Of a stretch of 64,000 nucleotides of DNA, positions 33,498 through 42,072 are shown piece by piece (position 1 is the stretch's first letter; every line of letters starts with the position of its first letter). Under the pieces are notes generated by a model. The model was not told where the DNA came from, searched no databases, and worked only from the letters and a program-made list of their open reading frames with translations. The stretch is taken from the NCBI GenBank assembly GCA_027078545.1, contig JALWXN010000004.1, forward strand, positions 330,737-394,736, read 5' to 3'. Source of the stretch: Nitrososphaeria archaeon. Lineage in GTDB: Archaea; Thermoproteota; Nitrososphaeria; Geothermarchaeales; JDFR-13. The position numbers and the translations under genes are program-made.

Positions 33498-34175
33498 ATG
33501 GATAGGCGGACATTCATCATAAACTGTAAGAACTATAGGGAGGGGAGTGGTGAGAAGGCGGCAAGGCTCCTAGAGTATGCCGAGGCGGCTAGCCACAACT
33601 TCGGTGTAGAGGTCTTGGTCGCCCCTCCCCTCCTAGACACCTACTACCTAGCCAGGAGGTACTCGGGCCACATAATATCCCAGGCCGTCGACACGGTTGG
33701 CTATGGATCCTCCACGGGGCATATTCCTATGGAGCGCCTACTAGACATGGGGATAGACATTAGCCTCCTGAACCACTCGGAGAACAGGGTTCCCCACACC
33801 ATGATCAGGGACCTATACATTGCGGCGGAGTCTAGGGGCTTCAGGCTCGTCATATGTGTAGCCTCTGTGGAGGAGCTGGAGGAGCTCCTAAGCATGGATG
33901 TGACGCCCTACGCCTATGCCTATGAGCCCCCAGAGCTGATAGGGAGTGGGAGGTCAGTATCGAGGTATGCCGGGGAGGAGCTGCAACGCTTCACGGAGAG
34001 GTGTAGGGAGGCCGGTGTAAAGCCGCTGTGCGGCGCGGGGATAACGAATGAGGAGGATGTGGAGCTGGCTGTGGAGTATGGCTCCGAAGGCATCCTAGTG
34101 GCCAGCGGGATAGTCAAGCACCCCAACCCATTGGAGCCGATAAACAGGTTCAGCCACATACTGGCTAGGGACTAG
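33498..34175 (+). CDS. tpiA: Triosephosphate isomerase
   Basis: A 225-residue short archaeal TIM with FIINCKNYREGSGEKAARLL (catalytic Lys), LLNHSENRVPH (catalytic His region), AYEPPELIGSGRS (catalytic Glu and loop 6) and LCGAGITNEEDV. It interconverts DHAP and glyceraldehyde-3-phosphate. Divergent from the GNAT gene, with a 44-base gap holding both promoters. The stop overlaps the next, convergent gene by 11 bases. Confidence 0.95.
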   Translation: MDRRTFIINCKNYREGSGEKAARLLEYAEAASHNFGVEVLVAPPLLDTYYLARRYSGHIISQAVDTVGYGSSTGHIPMERLLDMGIDISLLNHSENRVPHTMIRDLYIAAESRGFRLVICVASVEELEELLSMDVTPYAYAYEPPELIGSGRSVSRYAGEELQRFTERCREAGVKPLCGAGITNEEDVELAVEYGSEGILVASGIVKHPNPLEPINRFSHILARD

Positions 34176-34917
34176 CCACGAGCCTATAGACATTAGCCTC
34201 GTCCAAAGGATTGTTAGCCCGGTAGAAGGATATAGCCCTCACATCACTCCTGGTAGGCCTGACACCCCTCAAGACCCTTACGACGGATAGATAGTTCTTA
34301 CCAAGCCTCCTAGCCAGCCTGGCGGCCTCCACGAGTAGCCTCGTACCTATACGCCTCCTCCAGAAGGGCCTAGCCACGTGTATACCATAGTCCACATTAC
34401 TACTCACCGGGTTGTAGTATGCAGAGCCCACGGGATCGCCACCCATTTTAGCTATGAGGACATAAGACTCCCTGGGAGGCGATACATAGAAGCCCCAGCT
34501 ACTCCTCTGAACCGCCTCAACCATTCGGAGCGGCTCAGCCTCACCAGGCGGATACACCTCCACAACAACCTCCCCATTAGGCTGTAGAAACCCTCCATCC
34601 ACACTATAGATGAAGACCTTGCTCCACCTGTCATACAACCCAGATGGAAGCACATCCCGAGTAACCACCAAGACAGCTACACCCTCCCCAGGACCCCTCC
34701 CCACACCCTCCAGACAGTTCTCCACTCCATCGAGACAGAGATAGATATAGGCAGCCCTCCACCTCCTACCACGGCGCCACCTAACAAAGACTACGGGAGG
34801 ATCACCACCCACAACCTCCACCGAGGCTACACTCCTAGCCCAGAAAACACCAAGATAACCAATCGAGCCAAGCCACCCAGAAAAACAATCAACAGACTCG
34901 AAGGGATAGACACACAA
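34165..34917 (-). CDS. GNAT-family acetyltransferase
   Basis: A 250-residue protein whose C-terminal half is a GNAT fold: VLIAKMGGDPVGSAYYNP, YGIHVARPFWRRRIGTRLLV (R-R-x-G-T) and YLSVVRVLRGVR. The N-terminal half is beta-rich and unassigned. TTG 34917 is the first possible start and is uncertain. The sense strand is strongly G/T-rich with few purine runs, unlike most genes here, and this increases toward the AT-rich island that begins just behind it. Confidence 0.7.
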   Translation of the reverse strand: MCVYPFESVDCFSGWLGSIGYLGVFWARSVASVEVVGGDPPVVFVRWRRGRRWRAAYIYLCLDGVENCLEGVGRGPGEGVAVLVVTRDVLPSGLYDRWSKVFIYSVDGGFLQPNGEVVVEVYPPGEAEPLRMVEAVQRSSWGFYVSPPRESYVLIAKMGGDPVGSAYYNPVSSNVDYGIHVARPFWRRRIGTRLLVEAARLARRLGKNYLSVVRVLRGVRPTRSDVRAISFYRANNPLDEANVYRLVASP

Positions 34918-35122
34918 CCAGACCTCCCCCCCTAATTAACATAATACTTGTTGCACCCCCTCACATTTCAGGCTCTATACTTTAGTGTCTCTACATCGAA
35001 TCAATGCGTCTCAACGGCTTTATTTTTAGACTCTGCCAAGTCCCATTAGAAAGTATCTCGAGATATGGTTATCTCAAGTTTCCCTGTTTTAAAGTCTGAT
35101 CAATGCATATTATCATGATCAG
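34918..35122. other. Gap at the left edge of an AT-rich island
   Basis: This 205-base gap changes from C/A-rich to AT-rich at about 34930. It holds TATA-like runs (ATAATACTTG, TTTATTTTTAG, GTTTTAAAGTC); the last, at about 35087, is placed to serve the gene at 35123. No tRNA, no ORB and no direct repeat is seen. Confidence 0.4.
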
Positions 35123-35764
35123 GTGATCCTGCTGCCAAGGAGGTCTAAGTTGCAGGAAGCAATGGAAAAGTACGGGAACGAGGTCAGAAGTAAGATAATT
35201 AGCAATGAGTTTATTGAAGCGGTTGGAATATTTGATCCGATTCCTAAAAGAAAATGTATAAGAGTAAAATTAGCCAGGCCTCCCATTAATATTAAAAATC
35301 GCCAATTTAGGATTATCAAGGTGGAAGACCTGGAGGATTATGAGGTCTTTATTCAAATTCCGGGGGAGAAATCCGAATATGACTTTTTCGTGTGGAGAGC
35401 TGTATATGATGACGGTAATCTTCAGGATCTCAAGATTCCATCCCATGACGACTTAGGTAGAATGTACTTAAACTTGAAGGCTGAACATGATTTAATAGAG
35501 GAATATCTAATTAATGCAACACTAAGGTTCATAAGGGACAGACAACCTATAAAAACCATAATAACTAGATATTTTTCTGAGCTTAACCAACACTTAATCA
35601 AGCGTATAAAAGAATTTCTGTTGACATTAAAATGGATAGCGATACAAGAAGATGCTAACTATCCACCTCCTAACTTGGGTTCAATATACTCCCTGTCAGT
35701 TTATGCTATACTTGAAGTAACTAACGATCTTAAATCCATACGTAGAATAATAAGGTTCCGGTAG
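35123..35764 (+). CDS. Uncharacterised protein of the AT-rich island, possible restriction partner
   Basis: A 213-residue protein from GTG 35123, not recognised. It has alternating strands (KRKCIRVKLARPPINI; FRIIKVEDLEDYEVFIQIPG) and a helical second half (LIKRIKEFLLTLKWIAIQ). No PD-(D/E)xK, HNH or PLD motif is clear. Base composition is much richer in A+T than the genes on either side. The gene stands 46 bases before a DNA methyltransferase gene, so it may be its restriction or specificity partner; this is only an inference from position. Confidence 0.5.
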   Translation: MILLPRRSKLQEAMEKYGNEVRSKIISNEFIEAVGIFDPIPKRKCIRVKLARPPINIKNRQFRIIKVEDLEDYEVFIQIPGEKSEYDFFVWRAVYDDGNLQDLKIPSHDDLGRMYLNLKAEHDLIEEYLINATLRFIRDRQPIKTIITRYFSELNQHLIKRIKEFLLTLKWIAIQEDANYPPPNLGSIYSLSVYAILEVTNDLKSIRRIIRFR

Positions 35765-35815
35765 TGATTCACCCATCGTGGCTAAAAGGGTGAAGACCTT
35801 AGAGGTAGTGTGAAT

Positions 35816-36832
35816 ATGATTAAAATGCGCAAGGTGACATACGAGGAATATCTTAACTACCTAGAAAAGAATAAAGAGATAGAAATTGAAGGTAGTAGGA
35901 TTAGTCTTGACCCCATAAATGTTAAGCGAATATATCCATCTATGGTTGAGCTCACAGATGTTTCTACCACAGTTTGGAGTTTTCCCAAAAGGGGTTCATG
36001 GGCTACACACAGGGGTGATTATCGTGGAAACTGGCCTCCGCAGATGGCTCGTGCATTAATATTAGGATATTCAAAACCTGGAGACACAGTCTTGGATCCT
36101 ATGATAGGCAGTGGAACTACTTGCATCGAAGCGAAACTCCTTGGCAGAAATTGTATAGGCATAGATATAAACTATAACTCGGTTATATTGACATTGCACA
36201 GGTTATACTGGCTTGAGAGATATTTAGAAAGAGTAGCTAAATCTGGAGATAACCTTTATAGGTGGCTTCATAAAAGTACTAATACAGAGAATAACGATGA
36301 GAACATAAGCATTCAAGACATGCTTAGAGCAAAAGTGGAAATATACCATGGAGACGCGAGATATCTCGATAAAATCTCAAGCAACAGTATTGATTTAGTC
36401 GCTACACATCCACCCTATTACAACATCATAAAATACGGTGGTAAATCTAGGACTCCCGGAGACTTATCAATGGCTAGGAGCTTAGAAGAATATCTTGAGA
36501 TGATCTGGCAAGTTGCTAGGGAAGCCTACAGAGTACTTAAACCAGGCAAGCATATAGGCATATTAGTTGGAGATACCCGAAGGTATAAGCACTATGTGCC
36601 AATAACTCACTATGTCCTAGATATTCTTCTCAAAACTGGATTCATTCTTAAGGAAGAAGTTGTAAAAATACAGCATAAAATGAAAACTACAAGAGAAAAG
36701 TGGAGGAAGTTGAAAAGTAGGGATTTTCTGTTAATCTATCATGAAAAACTTTTTATACTGAGAAAACCCTACGGTAATGACGACTACCAGAAGTATAAAT
36801 ACAGCTCAAAGCTGGACTTTAATTTGATCTGA
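35816..36832 (+). CDS. DNA adenine/cytosine-N4 methyltransferase with HPPY motif
   Basis: A 338-residue methyltransferase: motif I VLDPMIGSGTTCIEAKLLGR near residue 92, IGIDINYNS, and the catalytic motif LVATHPPYYNIIKYGG near residue 197. The usual residue before PPY is D, N or S; here it is H. Motif order (I before IV) and the N-terminal WPPQMARALI element match the DNA-methylase/TRM11-like group. ATG 35816 has GAGGT upstream. AT-rich like its neighbour; likely part of a restriction-modification or defence pair. Confidence 0.8.
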   Translation: MIKMRKVTYEEYLNYLEKNKEIEIEGSRISLDPINVKRIYPSMVELTDVSTTVWSFPKRGSWATHRGDYRGNWPPQMARALILGYSKPGDTVLDPMIGSGTTCIEAKLLGRNCIGIDINYNSVILTLHRLYWLERYLERVAKSGDNLYRWLHKSTNTENNDENISIQDMLRAKVEIYHGDARYLDKISSNSIDLVATHPPYYNIIKYGGKSRTPGDLSMARSLEEYLEMIWQVAREAYRVLKPGKHIGILVGDTRRYKHYVPITHYVLDILLKTGFILKEEVVKIQHKMKTTREKWRKLKSRDFLLIYHEKLFILRKPYGNDDYQKYKYSSKLDFNLI

Positions 36833-36881
36833 AGTTATGAATTTCTTATAATCAAAAGAATTTTGTTCTGAAATGATTATG

Positions 36882-36960
36882 TGGCGGGCCCGCCGGGATT
36901 TGAACCCGGGTTCTCCGGCTCCGGAGGCCGGCGCCCTGGTCCTGGCTAGGCTACGGGCCC
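36882..36960 (-). tRNA. tRNA-Arg (CCG)
   Basis: Minus-strand acceptor GGGCCCG pairs with CGGGCCC; the anticodon stem CCGGC/GCCGG closes CTCCGGA with anticodon CCG; the T-arm contains GGGTTCAAATCCC. CCA is encoded (TGG at plus 36882-36884). No intron. It sits at the right edge of the AT-rich island and is divergent from the arginyl-tRNA synthetase gene 95 bases away. Confidence 0.93.
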
Positions 36961-37055
36961 GTGTTGGGTATATCCTCCTTATATTGGATGTTCTTGTTAA
37001 TTTGTTATTGTTTATCTCTGTATGCCTGGTTTCTCTGGGTGTGTGGTGAGGCTGG

Positions 37056-38948
37056 ATGGATATTCTCTTGTTGGGGGATCGGGTTAAGGAGGCTATCTAT
37101 GAGTTTGTTGGTAGGCGGGATGTTGAGGTTACTCTTGAGGTTCCCCAGAGTCCTGAGTATGGGGATCTCTCTACTCCCTATGCTTTTAAGGCTGCCCGTG
37201 TCTTGGGGCGTAGGCCTCTGGACCTGGCTAGTGATATTAGGGATCATCTCCTCTCCCTAGGGATAGACTATATCGCTGATATCCGTGTGGAGGGTGGGGG
37301 CTATATAAATATTCATCTGGATAGGAACAGGTTCTACAGCGACTATTTCCGCCGGCTTGTGGAGGAGGGTCTCGACCTATTCCGCGGCAGGTTTGGCGAG
37401 GGCTATGTTAGGATCGAGTATACCAGTGTGAATCCGAATAAGGCTATCCATATTGGGCATGCCCGTAACATCCTCCTAGGCGTGGCGCTCCACCGCCTCC
37501 TGAGTAGCCTGGGCTATAGGGTCCACCTGATGAACTATATCGACGATACCGGGGTGCAGATGGCTGACCTGATGCTGGGCTTTATAGAGCTTAACTTCCC
37601 CCTGGAGCCTCCCAATGGGATGAAGTTTGACAAGTATTGTGGCGATGTGGTCTATGTGGAGAGTGTTAGGCGGGTTGAGGAGGAGCGTAGGCTTAGGGAT
37701 GTGGAGCGTAAGATCCTGAGGGCTTTGGAGGAGGGTGACAACCCGATCTACGAGTATTCCCGTAGGGTTGCGGAGAGGGTTGTCAGGGCCCAGCTGGAGA
37801 CCTGCTTCAGGCTCGGGGCTAAGTATGACGTCCTGGCCTGGGAGTCCGACCTGGTTAGGAGTGGCCTCCATAACCATCTATCCAAGGTGATCGAGGCTAG
37901 TAGGAAGATTATCAGGGTTGAGGAGGGACGCTACGCTGGGGCCGTCGTTATCAAGGTCTCGGAGGGTGATGAGATTGATCCTAAGAGGGATGAGGTGATC
38001 GTTAGGAGTGACGGTACACTTACCTATGTAGGTAAGGACCTGGTCTTCGCTATGTGGAAGCTGGGCCTCCTAGATATGCATGTACCGGTAGACGTCTTCG
38101 GGGAGAATCCCGACGGCTCCAAGATATTCACTACCCGTGACTCGGGCCTGGGATATAAGCCTGACCCGCCGGACATACTCCTCAACGTGATTGGTAGGGA
38201 GCAGACGAAGCCTCAGAACGCTATTAAGGAGGTGTTGAGGGAGGTTTATGGGGAGGAGGTGGGTGGCAAGTATATCCACTACTCTTATGAGTTGGTGAAG
38301 CTGTCTGCCGAGTCGGCTAGGAAGTACTTCGGCGTGGAGAGTGAGAAGTCTGCTGTTAAGATGTCGGGTAGGAGGGGTCTCTACTTCAATGTGGATGATG
38401 TCCTGGCGAAGATGGTGGAGATCGTCTATCGCCACATGGTTGAGAATAAGTCGATAGCCTCTGAACAGGAGGCTCGCCAGGTGGCTGAGAAGGTGGCTGT
38501 GGCCAGCCTGATGTACCAGCTCATAGCTATTGATAGGGATAAGCCAATCGTCTTCGATATTGATAAGAGCCTGGACTTCAAGGGTGAGACTGGGGCCTAT
38601 ATCCTCTATAGCTATGTCCGCGCCAACTCCATACTCTCCAATGCTGGGGAGTCGGGTGACTTCAATATTGACTATAGCCTCCTCAACATGTATGACCTAG
38701 GCCTATCCAGGTTCATTGTCGTTGCACCCATAGTTATCCACTCCGCGGTTAAGTATCTCGAGCCCAAGTATATCATGACGTATCTCTATAGGCTGGCTAA
38801 GAGCTTCAACGACTTCTATGAGAGGTGTCCAGTGCTTAGTAGTACGGATCCTGTTAGGCGTTATAGGTTGGCTATTGTGAGGGCCTATGCATCCACGGTT
38901 GAGCTTCTAGCGAGGCTTGTGGGCCTACCACTGGTTAAGAAGATGTAG
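37056..38948 (+). CDS. argS: Arginyl-tRNA synthetase
   Basis: A 630-residue class I synthetase: N-terminal Add1 domain, HIGH motif as VNPNKAIHIGHARNILLG near residue 130, YIDDTGVQMADL, and a degenerate KMSKS as KMSGRRGLYF near residue 433. The C-terminal DALR anticodon domain ends in ELLARLVGLPLVKKM. ATG 37056 gives the expected start. The first part of the gene has a strongly G/T-rich top strand. The stop overlaps the convergent cytosine methyltransferase gene by 14 bases. Confidence 0.93.
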   Translation: MDILLLGDRVKEAIYEFVGRRDVEVTLEVPQSPEYGDLSTPYAFKAARVLGRRPLDLASDIRDHLLSLGIDYIADIRVEGGGYINIHLDRNRFYSDYFRRLVEEGLDLFRGRFGEGYVRIEYTSVNPNKAIHIGHARNILLGVALHRLLSSLGYRVHLMNYIDDTGVQMADLMLGFIELNFPLEPPNGMKFDKYCGDVVYVESVRRVEEERRLRDVERKILRALEEGDNPIYEYSRRVAERVVRAQLETCFRLGAKYDVLAWESDLVRSGLHNHLSKVIEASRKIIRVEEGRYAGAVVIKVSEGDEIDPKRDEVIVRSDGTLTYVGKDLVFAMWKLGLLDMHVPVDVFGENPDGSKIFTTRDSGLGYKPDPPDILLNVIGREQTKPQNAIKEVLREVYGEEVGGKYIHYSYELVKLSAESARKYFGVESEKSAVKMSGRRGLYFNVDDVLAKMVEIVYRHMVENKSIASEQEARQVAEKVAVASLMYQLIAIDRDKPIVFDIDKSLDFKGETGAYILYSYVRANSILSNAGESGDFNIDYSLLNMYDLGLSRFIVVAPIVIHSAVKYLEPKYIMTYLYRLAKSFNDFYERCPVLSSTDPVRRYRLAIVRAYASTVELLARLVGLPLVKKM

Positions 38949-39891
38949 CTAAGTACTCGGCTACATAGATGGCTATCGCCTTGGATAGTGGTGGTGGGAC
39001 CGATTCTCCGACCTGGTTGTACTGGTCCTCTATGGGGCCTTGGAAGACGTGGGTGTCTGGGTAGCCCATCAGCCTCGCCTGCTCCCTAACGGTGAGTAGC
39101 CTATCCTCATATGGGTGTATGAATCGGCTCTTCCCCATGACTGTGGGTGCCTGTTTCCTTGGGTGTAGCCTGATATACTGTTTATACTCCCTGTTGGTCC
39201 CGCCTCTGAAGAATTCTAGGGCCTCTCCCCACCTCACCCTTGCTATCCTCCCCTGGAACCTCTTGGGTGGGTTGATATATCTATGGTTGGGTATCTCGTT
39301 GGGTAGCCTCGGGTCTGGGAGGCCGTCTAGTGCCTCCTCCACCGTGGGTGCTCCACCTGTCTTCCTAGGCTTTATCCTTATGTTTGAGATGAAGATCCTC
39401 CTCCTGTGGCTCGGGTTGCCGTAGTCGGCTGCGTTTAGCCTGTTGAAGTATATCTCTGGGTAGCCCACCCTCTCCAGCTCCATCCTTATATACCTCGGTA
39501 TCTCGCCGTCCATGATGCCTGGGACGTTCTCGATTATGAATATCCTGGGCCCTATATCGCCTATCAGCCTGATCGCCTCTAGGGTTAGCCTCCCCCTGGG
39601 GTCTGTATATAGCCTGTCTAGGGGGTCCTCCATGATCCTCCTACTCGCCTTTGTGAAGGCCTCGCATGGTGGGGAGGCTATCACGACATCTATGCTCCCA
39701 AGCCCCTCCATCAGCTCTGCTGAGTGGAGCCTCCTAATATCCATGATGTACATCTTCTCGGGGGAGATGTTCCTCAGATATGTAGCGGCTGCTGCAGGGT
39801 CCTTCTCTACAGCCGCCACTATCTCGAAGCCAGCCTCTTTGAAGCCTAGTGCGTAGCCCCCGCCACCCGAGAATAGGTCTATCAGCCTCAT
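38935..39891 (-). CDS. C5-cytosine DNA methyltransferase
   Basis: A 318-residue enzyme with motif I MRLIDLFSGGGGYALGFKEA at the start, motif IV VVIASPPCEAFTKASRR (Pro-Cys nucleophile near residue 77), motif VI IIENVPGI, motif VIII RRRIFIS, and late QVGESVPPPLSKAIA (motif X). The target-recognition region is short. The frame is open far upstream, but translation surely starts at ATG 39891, directly before motif I. No restriction enzyme gene is beside it, so it may be solitary or paired elsewhere. Confidence 0.9.
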   Translation of the reverse strand: MRLIDLFSGGGGYALGFKEAGFEIVAAVEKDPAAAATYLRNISPEKMYIMDIRRLHSAELMEGLGSIDVVIASPPCEAFTKASRRIMEDPLDRLYTDPRGRLTLEAIRLIGDIGPRIFIIENVPGIMDGEIPRYIRMELERVGYPEIYFNRLNAADYGNPSHRRRIFISNIRIKPRKTGGAPTVEEALDGLPDPRLPNEIPNHRYINPPKRFQGRIARVRWGEALEFFRGGTNREYKQYIRLHPRKQAPTVMGKSRFIHPYEDRLLTVREQARLMGYPDTHVFQGPIEDQYNQVGESVPPPLSKAIAIYVAEYLATSS

Positions 39892-39943
39892 GGCCCCCTG
39901 TTTAATTCCTAGGTGTCTCCTAAGTAATATGGGGTGGCCTGGG

Positions 39944-40408
39944 ATGCTGGTGGTGGTTCTCCACGATGTATATAGTAGTGTGAAGCTTAGTGAGGCGGTT
40001 GATGTTATACTCGAGTTTGGCGAGGTAGACCTATTCGTCGTCTCCAAGGCTGTGTCAGCTGCTGCACAGTCTGGGGTGCCCGAGGCTGAGAAGCGGATCT
40101 TCCAGAGGGGTAGGAGGATGCTCTTCGTCCCTGATCTTAAGGACCTCTTCGAGATCCTCCCGATAAGTAGGAGGTATTTCTTCGTCCCCTCCCGACTCTC
40201 GGCAGATAGGTTCGACCCGGCTAGGGTCTCTGAGGAGCTTGGCAAGGGCTCTGTGGCCCTCGTGTTCTCGGGTGGGGAGGCCAGTTTCTCCAAGAAGGAG
40301 TTGGAGCTGGGTACTCCTGTCACGCTTGGCTTCGGCTCCGTCATGCCCCCAGCTGTAGAGATGGGTATTGCCCTCTACAGCCTCTTCCCTAGGAGGGGGG
40401 AGGCTTAA
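39944..40408 (+). CDS. SpoU/SPOUT-type protein (COG4080-like)
   Basis: A 154-residue protein with FVVSKAVSAAAQSGVPEAE near residue 30 and VLFSG-type VALVFSGGEASFSKKELELG; the C-terminal part LGFGSVMPPAVEMGIALYSL. The pattern resembles the archaeal COG4080 group linked to the SpoU RNA methylase superfamily. ATG 39944 is preceded by GGGGTGG; ATG 39929 is possible. Divergent from the cytosine methyltransferase. Family assignment from memory of the pattern; RNA methylation is not shown. Confidence 0.6.
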   Translation: MLVVVLHDVYSSVKLSEAVDVILEFGEVDLFVVSKAVSAAAQSGVPEAEKRIFQRGRRMLFVPDLKDLFEILPISRRYFFVPSRLSADRFDPARVSEELGKGSVALVFSGGEASFSKKELELGTPVTLGFGSVMPPAVEMGIALYSLFPRRGEA

Positions 40409-40432
40409 TATCCCTATTCCTATCCATATCTT

Positions 40433-40499
40433 CTTGGGATGATGATGTCGTTCCAGGATGACCCCTGTAGGGGGTGATTACCAACCCTGGGGTATCTGA
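40433..40499 (+). ncRNA. Probable C/D box sRNA
   Basis: Boxes in order: C ATGATGA at 40439-40445 (perfect), a D'-like CTGT at 40465-40468, C'-like GTGATTA at 40474-40480 (one mismatch), and D CTGA at 40496-40499 (perfect). Span is about 61 bases. A TATA-like CTTAATATCC at 40404-40413 would start transcription near 40433, six bases before box C, as expected for these RNA genes. The likely D guide is the 15 bases 40481-40495. Target not searched. Confidence 0.5.
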
Positions 40500-41615
40500 C
40501 TACAATGCGTTTCTAAGCCTCCTCAGCATCTCCCTCCTTCTCCTGGCCTCCAGCCCACTGTTCTCCACGGCCTCCCTTATGAAGTCTATGACCCTCCTAT
40601 AGGTTGGGTAGTCCACGGGGTATGGGACGCCGTCCTTCCCACCCACTGTGAAGGTGTATTTCACCGTGTCTCTCCAGCTGGGCCCCTCCCCATATACGAG
40701 GCTTGATATGAGTGCTAATGCCCTCACGGTGGCCTTGTTGAAGCCCTTATACCCTATGAGCTCCTGGTAGTTGGATGGCTTATCCATATAGATCTTCCTA
40801 ACCTCTCCCCAGTCTATCTTCCGGGGTAGGACTAGCACCTCGCTTGGGACCTTTATCCTCTCCTCCACGTCTAGCCACTTGTTGAGCCCGGTGTCTGCTC
40901 TCTCGATAAGTCTTTGGAGCTCCCTCTTCAGGGCTCCGTCCCTTATTATGTCGAGCATCGTCTTCTTAGCCTCCTCCGACTCCTTGGCGGTGAGGTTTAT
41001 GATGCCCTCCTCATACCTCTCAGTCATGATCGCTATGTGGGGCTCCGTCAGGCTTGGGTTAAGCCCCTCCCTATGGCTCCAGTGATATCTACGGGCATAT
41101 CCTATGCTGGGGTTCATCCCCTGCTGTATCACGACCCATCTCTCACCGTCTATGTAGAGGAGTGCGTGGTGGTATATCTCGTAGCCGTCCTGGAGCATGA
41201 CCGTATCGGTCTTCGCCACGGTCCTACTGATCCTTACCAGGCCTAGCCTCTCCTCCTCGGATAGGGACTTATCGCCCATCACCTGTTCCGGGACGGATCT
41301 ACCCTTCCTACCCTTCCCACCAGCCAGTTTAATACCTATCTCGGCCTGGGGGAGGGCCTTCTCGAGGACACCTGTCAGGACGGTAGTCACTCCTGATGAG
41401 TGCCAGTCGAAGCCCAGGGTGGCCCCCAGTGCCTGGAAGAAGAAGGGGTTGGCCAGCCTCTCGAGGAGCTCCTCCCCACCTATCTCCTCATACATATACC
41501 TTAGGAGTGGGGTTGCGAGGCTGACCATATACCTGAACAGCTTCGGAGGCGTATGGCCCCCGTGTAGGGGTAGGTAGGCTGACCCTGGCATCCCCAATAT
41601 ATTCACTAACCCCAC
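40500..41615 (-). CDS. DUF763 protein
   Basis: A 371-residue protein from GTG 41615 with the DUF763 opening GLVNILGMPGSAYLPLHGGH and later QGMNPSIGYARRYHW, LNPSLTEPHIAI, which mark the family. Function unknown; DUF763 is found in archaea and some bacteria, and some members have an HhH-like region (the late IGYKGFNKATVRALALIS fits that). It converges with the sRNA candidate and is divergent from the second pilus locus. Confidence 0.88.
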   Translation of the reverse strand: MGLVNILGMPGSAYLPLHGGHTPPKLFRYMVSLATPLLRYMYEEIGGEELLERLANPFFFQALGATLGFDWHSSGVTTVLTGVLEKALPQAEIGIKLAGGKGRKGRSVPEQVMGDKSLSEEERLGLVRISRTVAKTDTVMLQDGYEIYHHALLYIDGERWVVIQQGMNPSIGYARRYHWSHREGLNPSLTEPHIAIMTERYEEGIINLTAKESEEAKKTMLDIIRDGALKRELQRLIERADTGLNKWLDVEERIKVPSEVLVLPRKIDWGEVRKIYMDKPSNYQELIGYKGFNKATVRALALISSLVYGEGPSWRDTVKYTFTVGGKDGVPYPVDYPTYRRVIDFIREAVENSGLEARRRREMLRRLRNAL

Positions 41616-41661
41616 GCCCCCCTTTTAAGACGAGCCATACCCGGCTTTACGGGTGATACCC

Positions 41662-42066
41662 ATGGCGTCGAGGCGTGGAATATCCCACTTCCTAGAGGTC
41701 GTGATACTCGTGGGCCTCGTGGGTACCCTTGGTATGCTGATCTACAGCGGTGCTCTCGACCTCTTCGCTGGCTGGGGCGATGTGAAGCAGGTGACTATAC
41801 AGTCTACATACCTGATCAATGATACGCTGAACATAGTCGTCTCTAACAAGGGCTCGACCACGGTGGAGATAGACAGTGTTGGTGTATACTTCATAAACGG
41901 GACACTACTTGGACAGGCGAGTGGGCCTGGTAAGATAGGCCCTGGGAAGGTCGGTAAGTTCACGCTCACGGTGCCTCTAGGAGCGTTGCAGGAGGGTGAT
42001 CTGGTCGACATAGTGATCTCTACTGGCGACGGCTCAGCGTTTAAGTTCAGGGTAGCGGTGCAGTGA
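41662..42066 (+). CDS. Type IV pilin/archaellin-like protein of the second pilus locus
   Basis: A 134-residue protein. MASRRGISHFLEVVILVGL has a class III signal (R-R-G before a hydrophobic helix with E near mature position 6). A beta-sandwich domain follows, with LNIVVSNKGSTTVEIDSVGV, the pattern seen in archaellar FlaF/FlaG and pilin domains. ATG 41662 follows GGGTG. TATA-like CCTTTTAAGA at about 41627 suggests that this gene heads the operon running to 47420. Confidence 0.75.
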   Translation: MASRRGISHFLEVVILVGLVGTLGMLIYSGALDLFAGWGDVKQVTIQSTYLINDTLNIVVSNKGSTTVEIDSVGVYFINGTLLGQASGPGKIGPGKVGKFTLTVPLGALQEGDLVDIVISTGDGSAFKFRVAVQ

Positions 42067-42072
42067 TGTGCC

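Noticed and set aside
34930..36960. Replication origin as a firm call
   Set aside because: The skew switch fits, but no ORB boxes or cdc6 gene are visible, so it is listed only as a finding.
39892..40344. N-terminal extension of the cytosine methyltransferase
   Set aside because: The family starts at the motif I strand; the extension is low in complexity and overlaps the divergent SPOUT-type gene.
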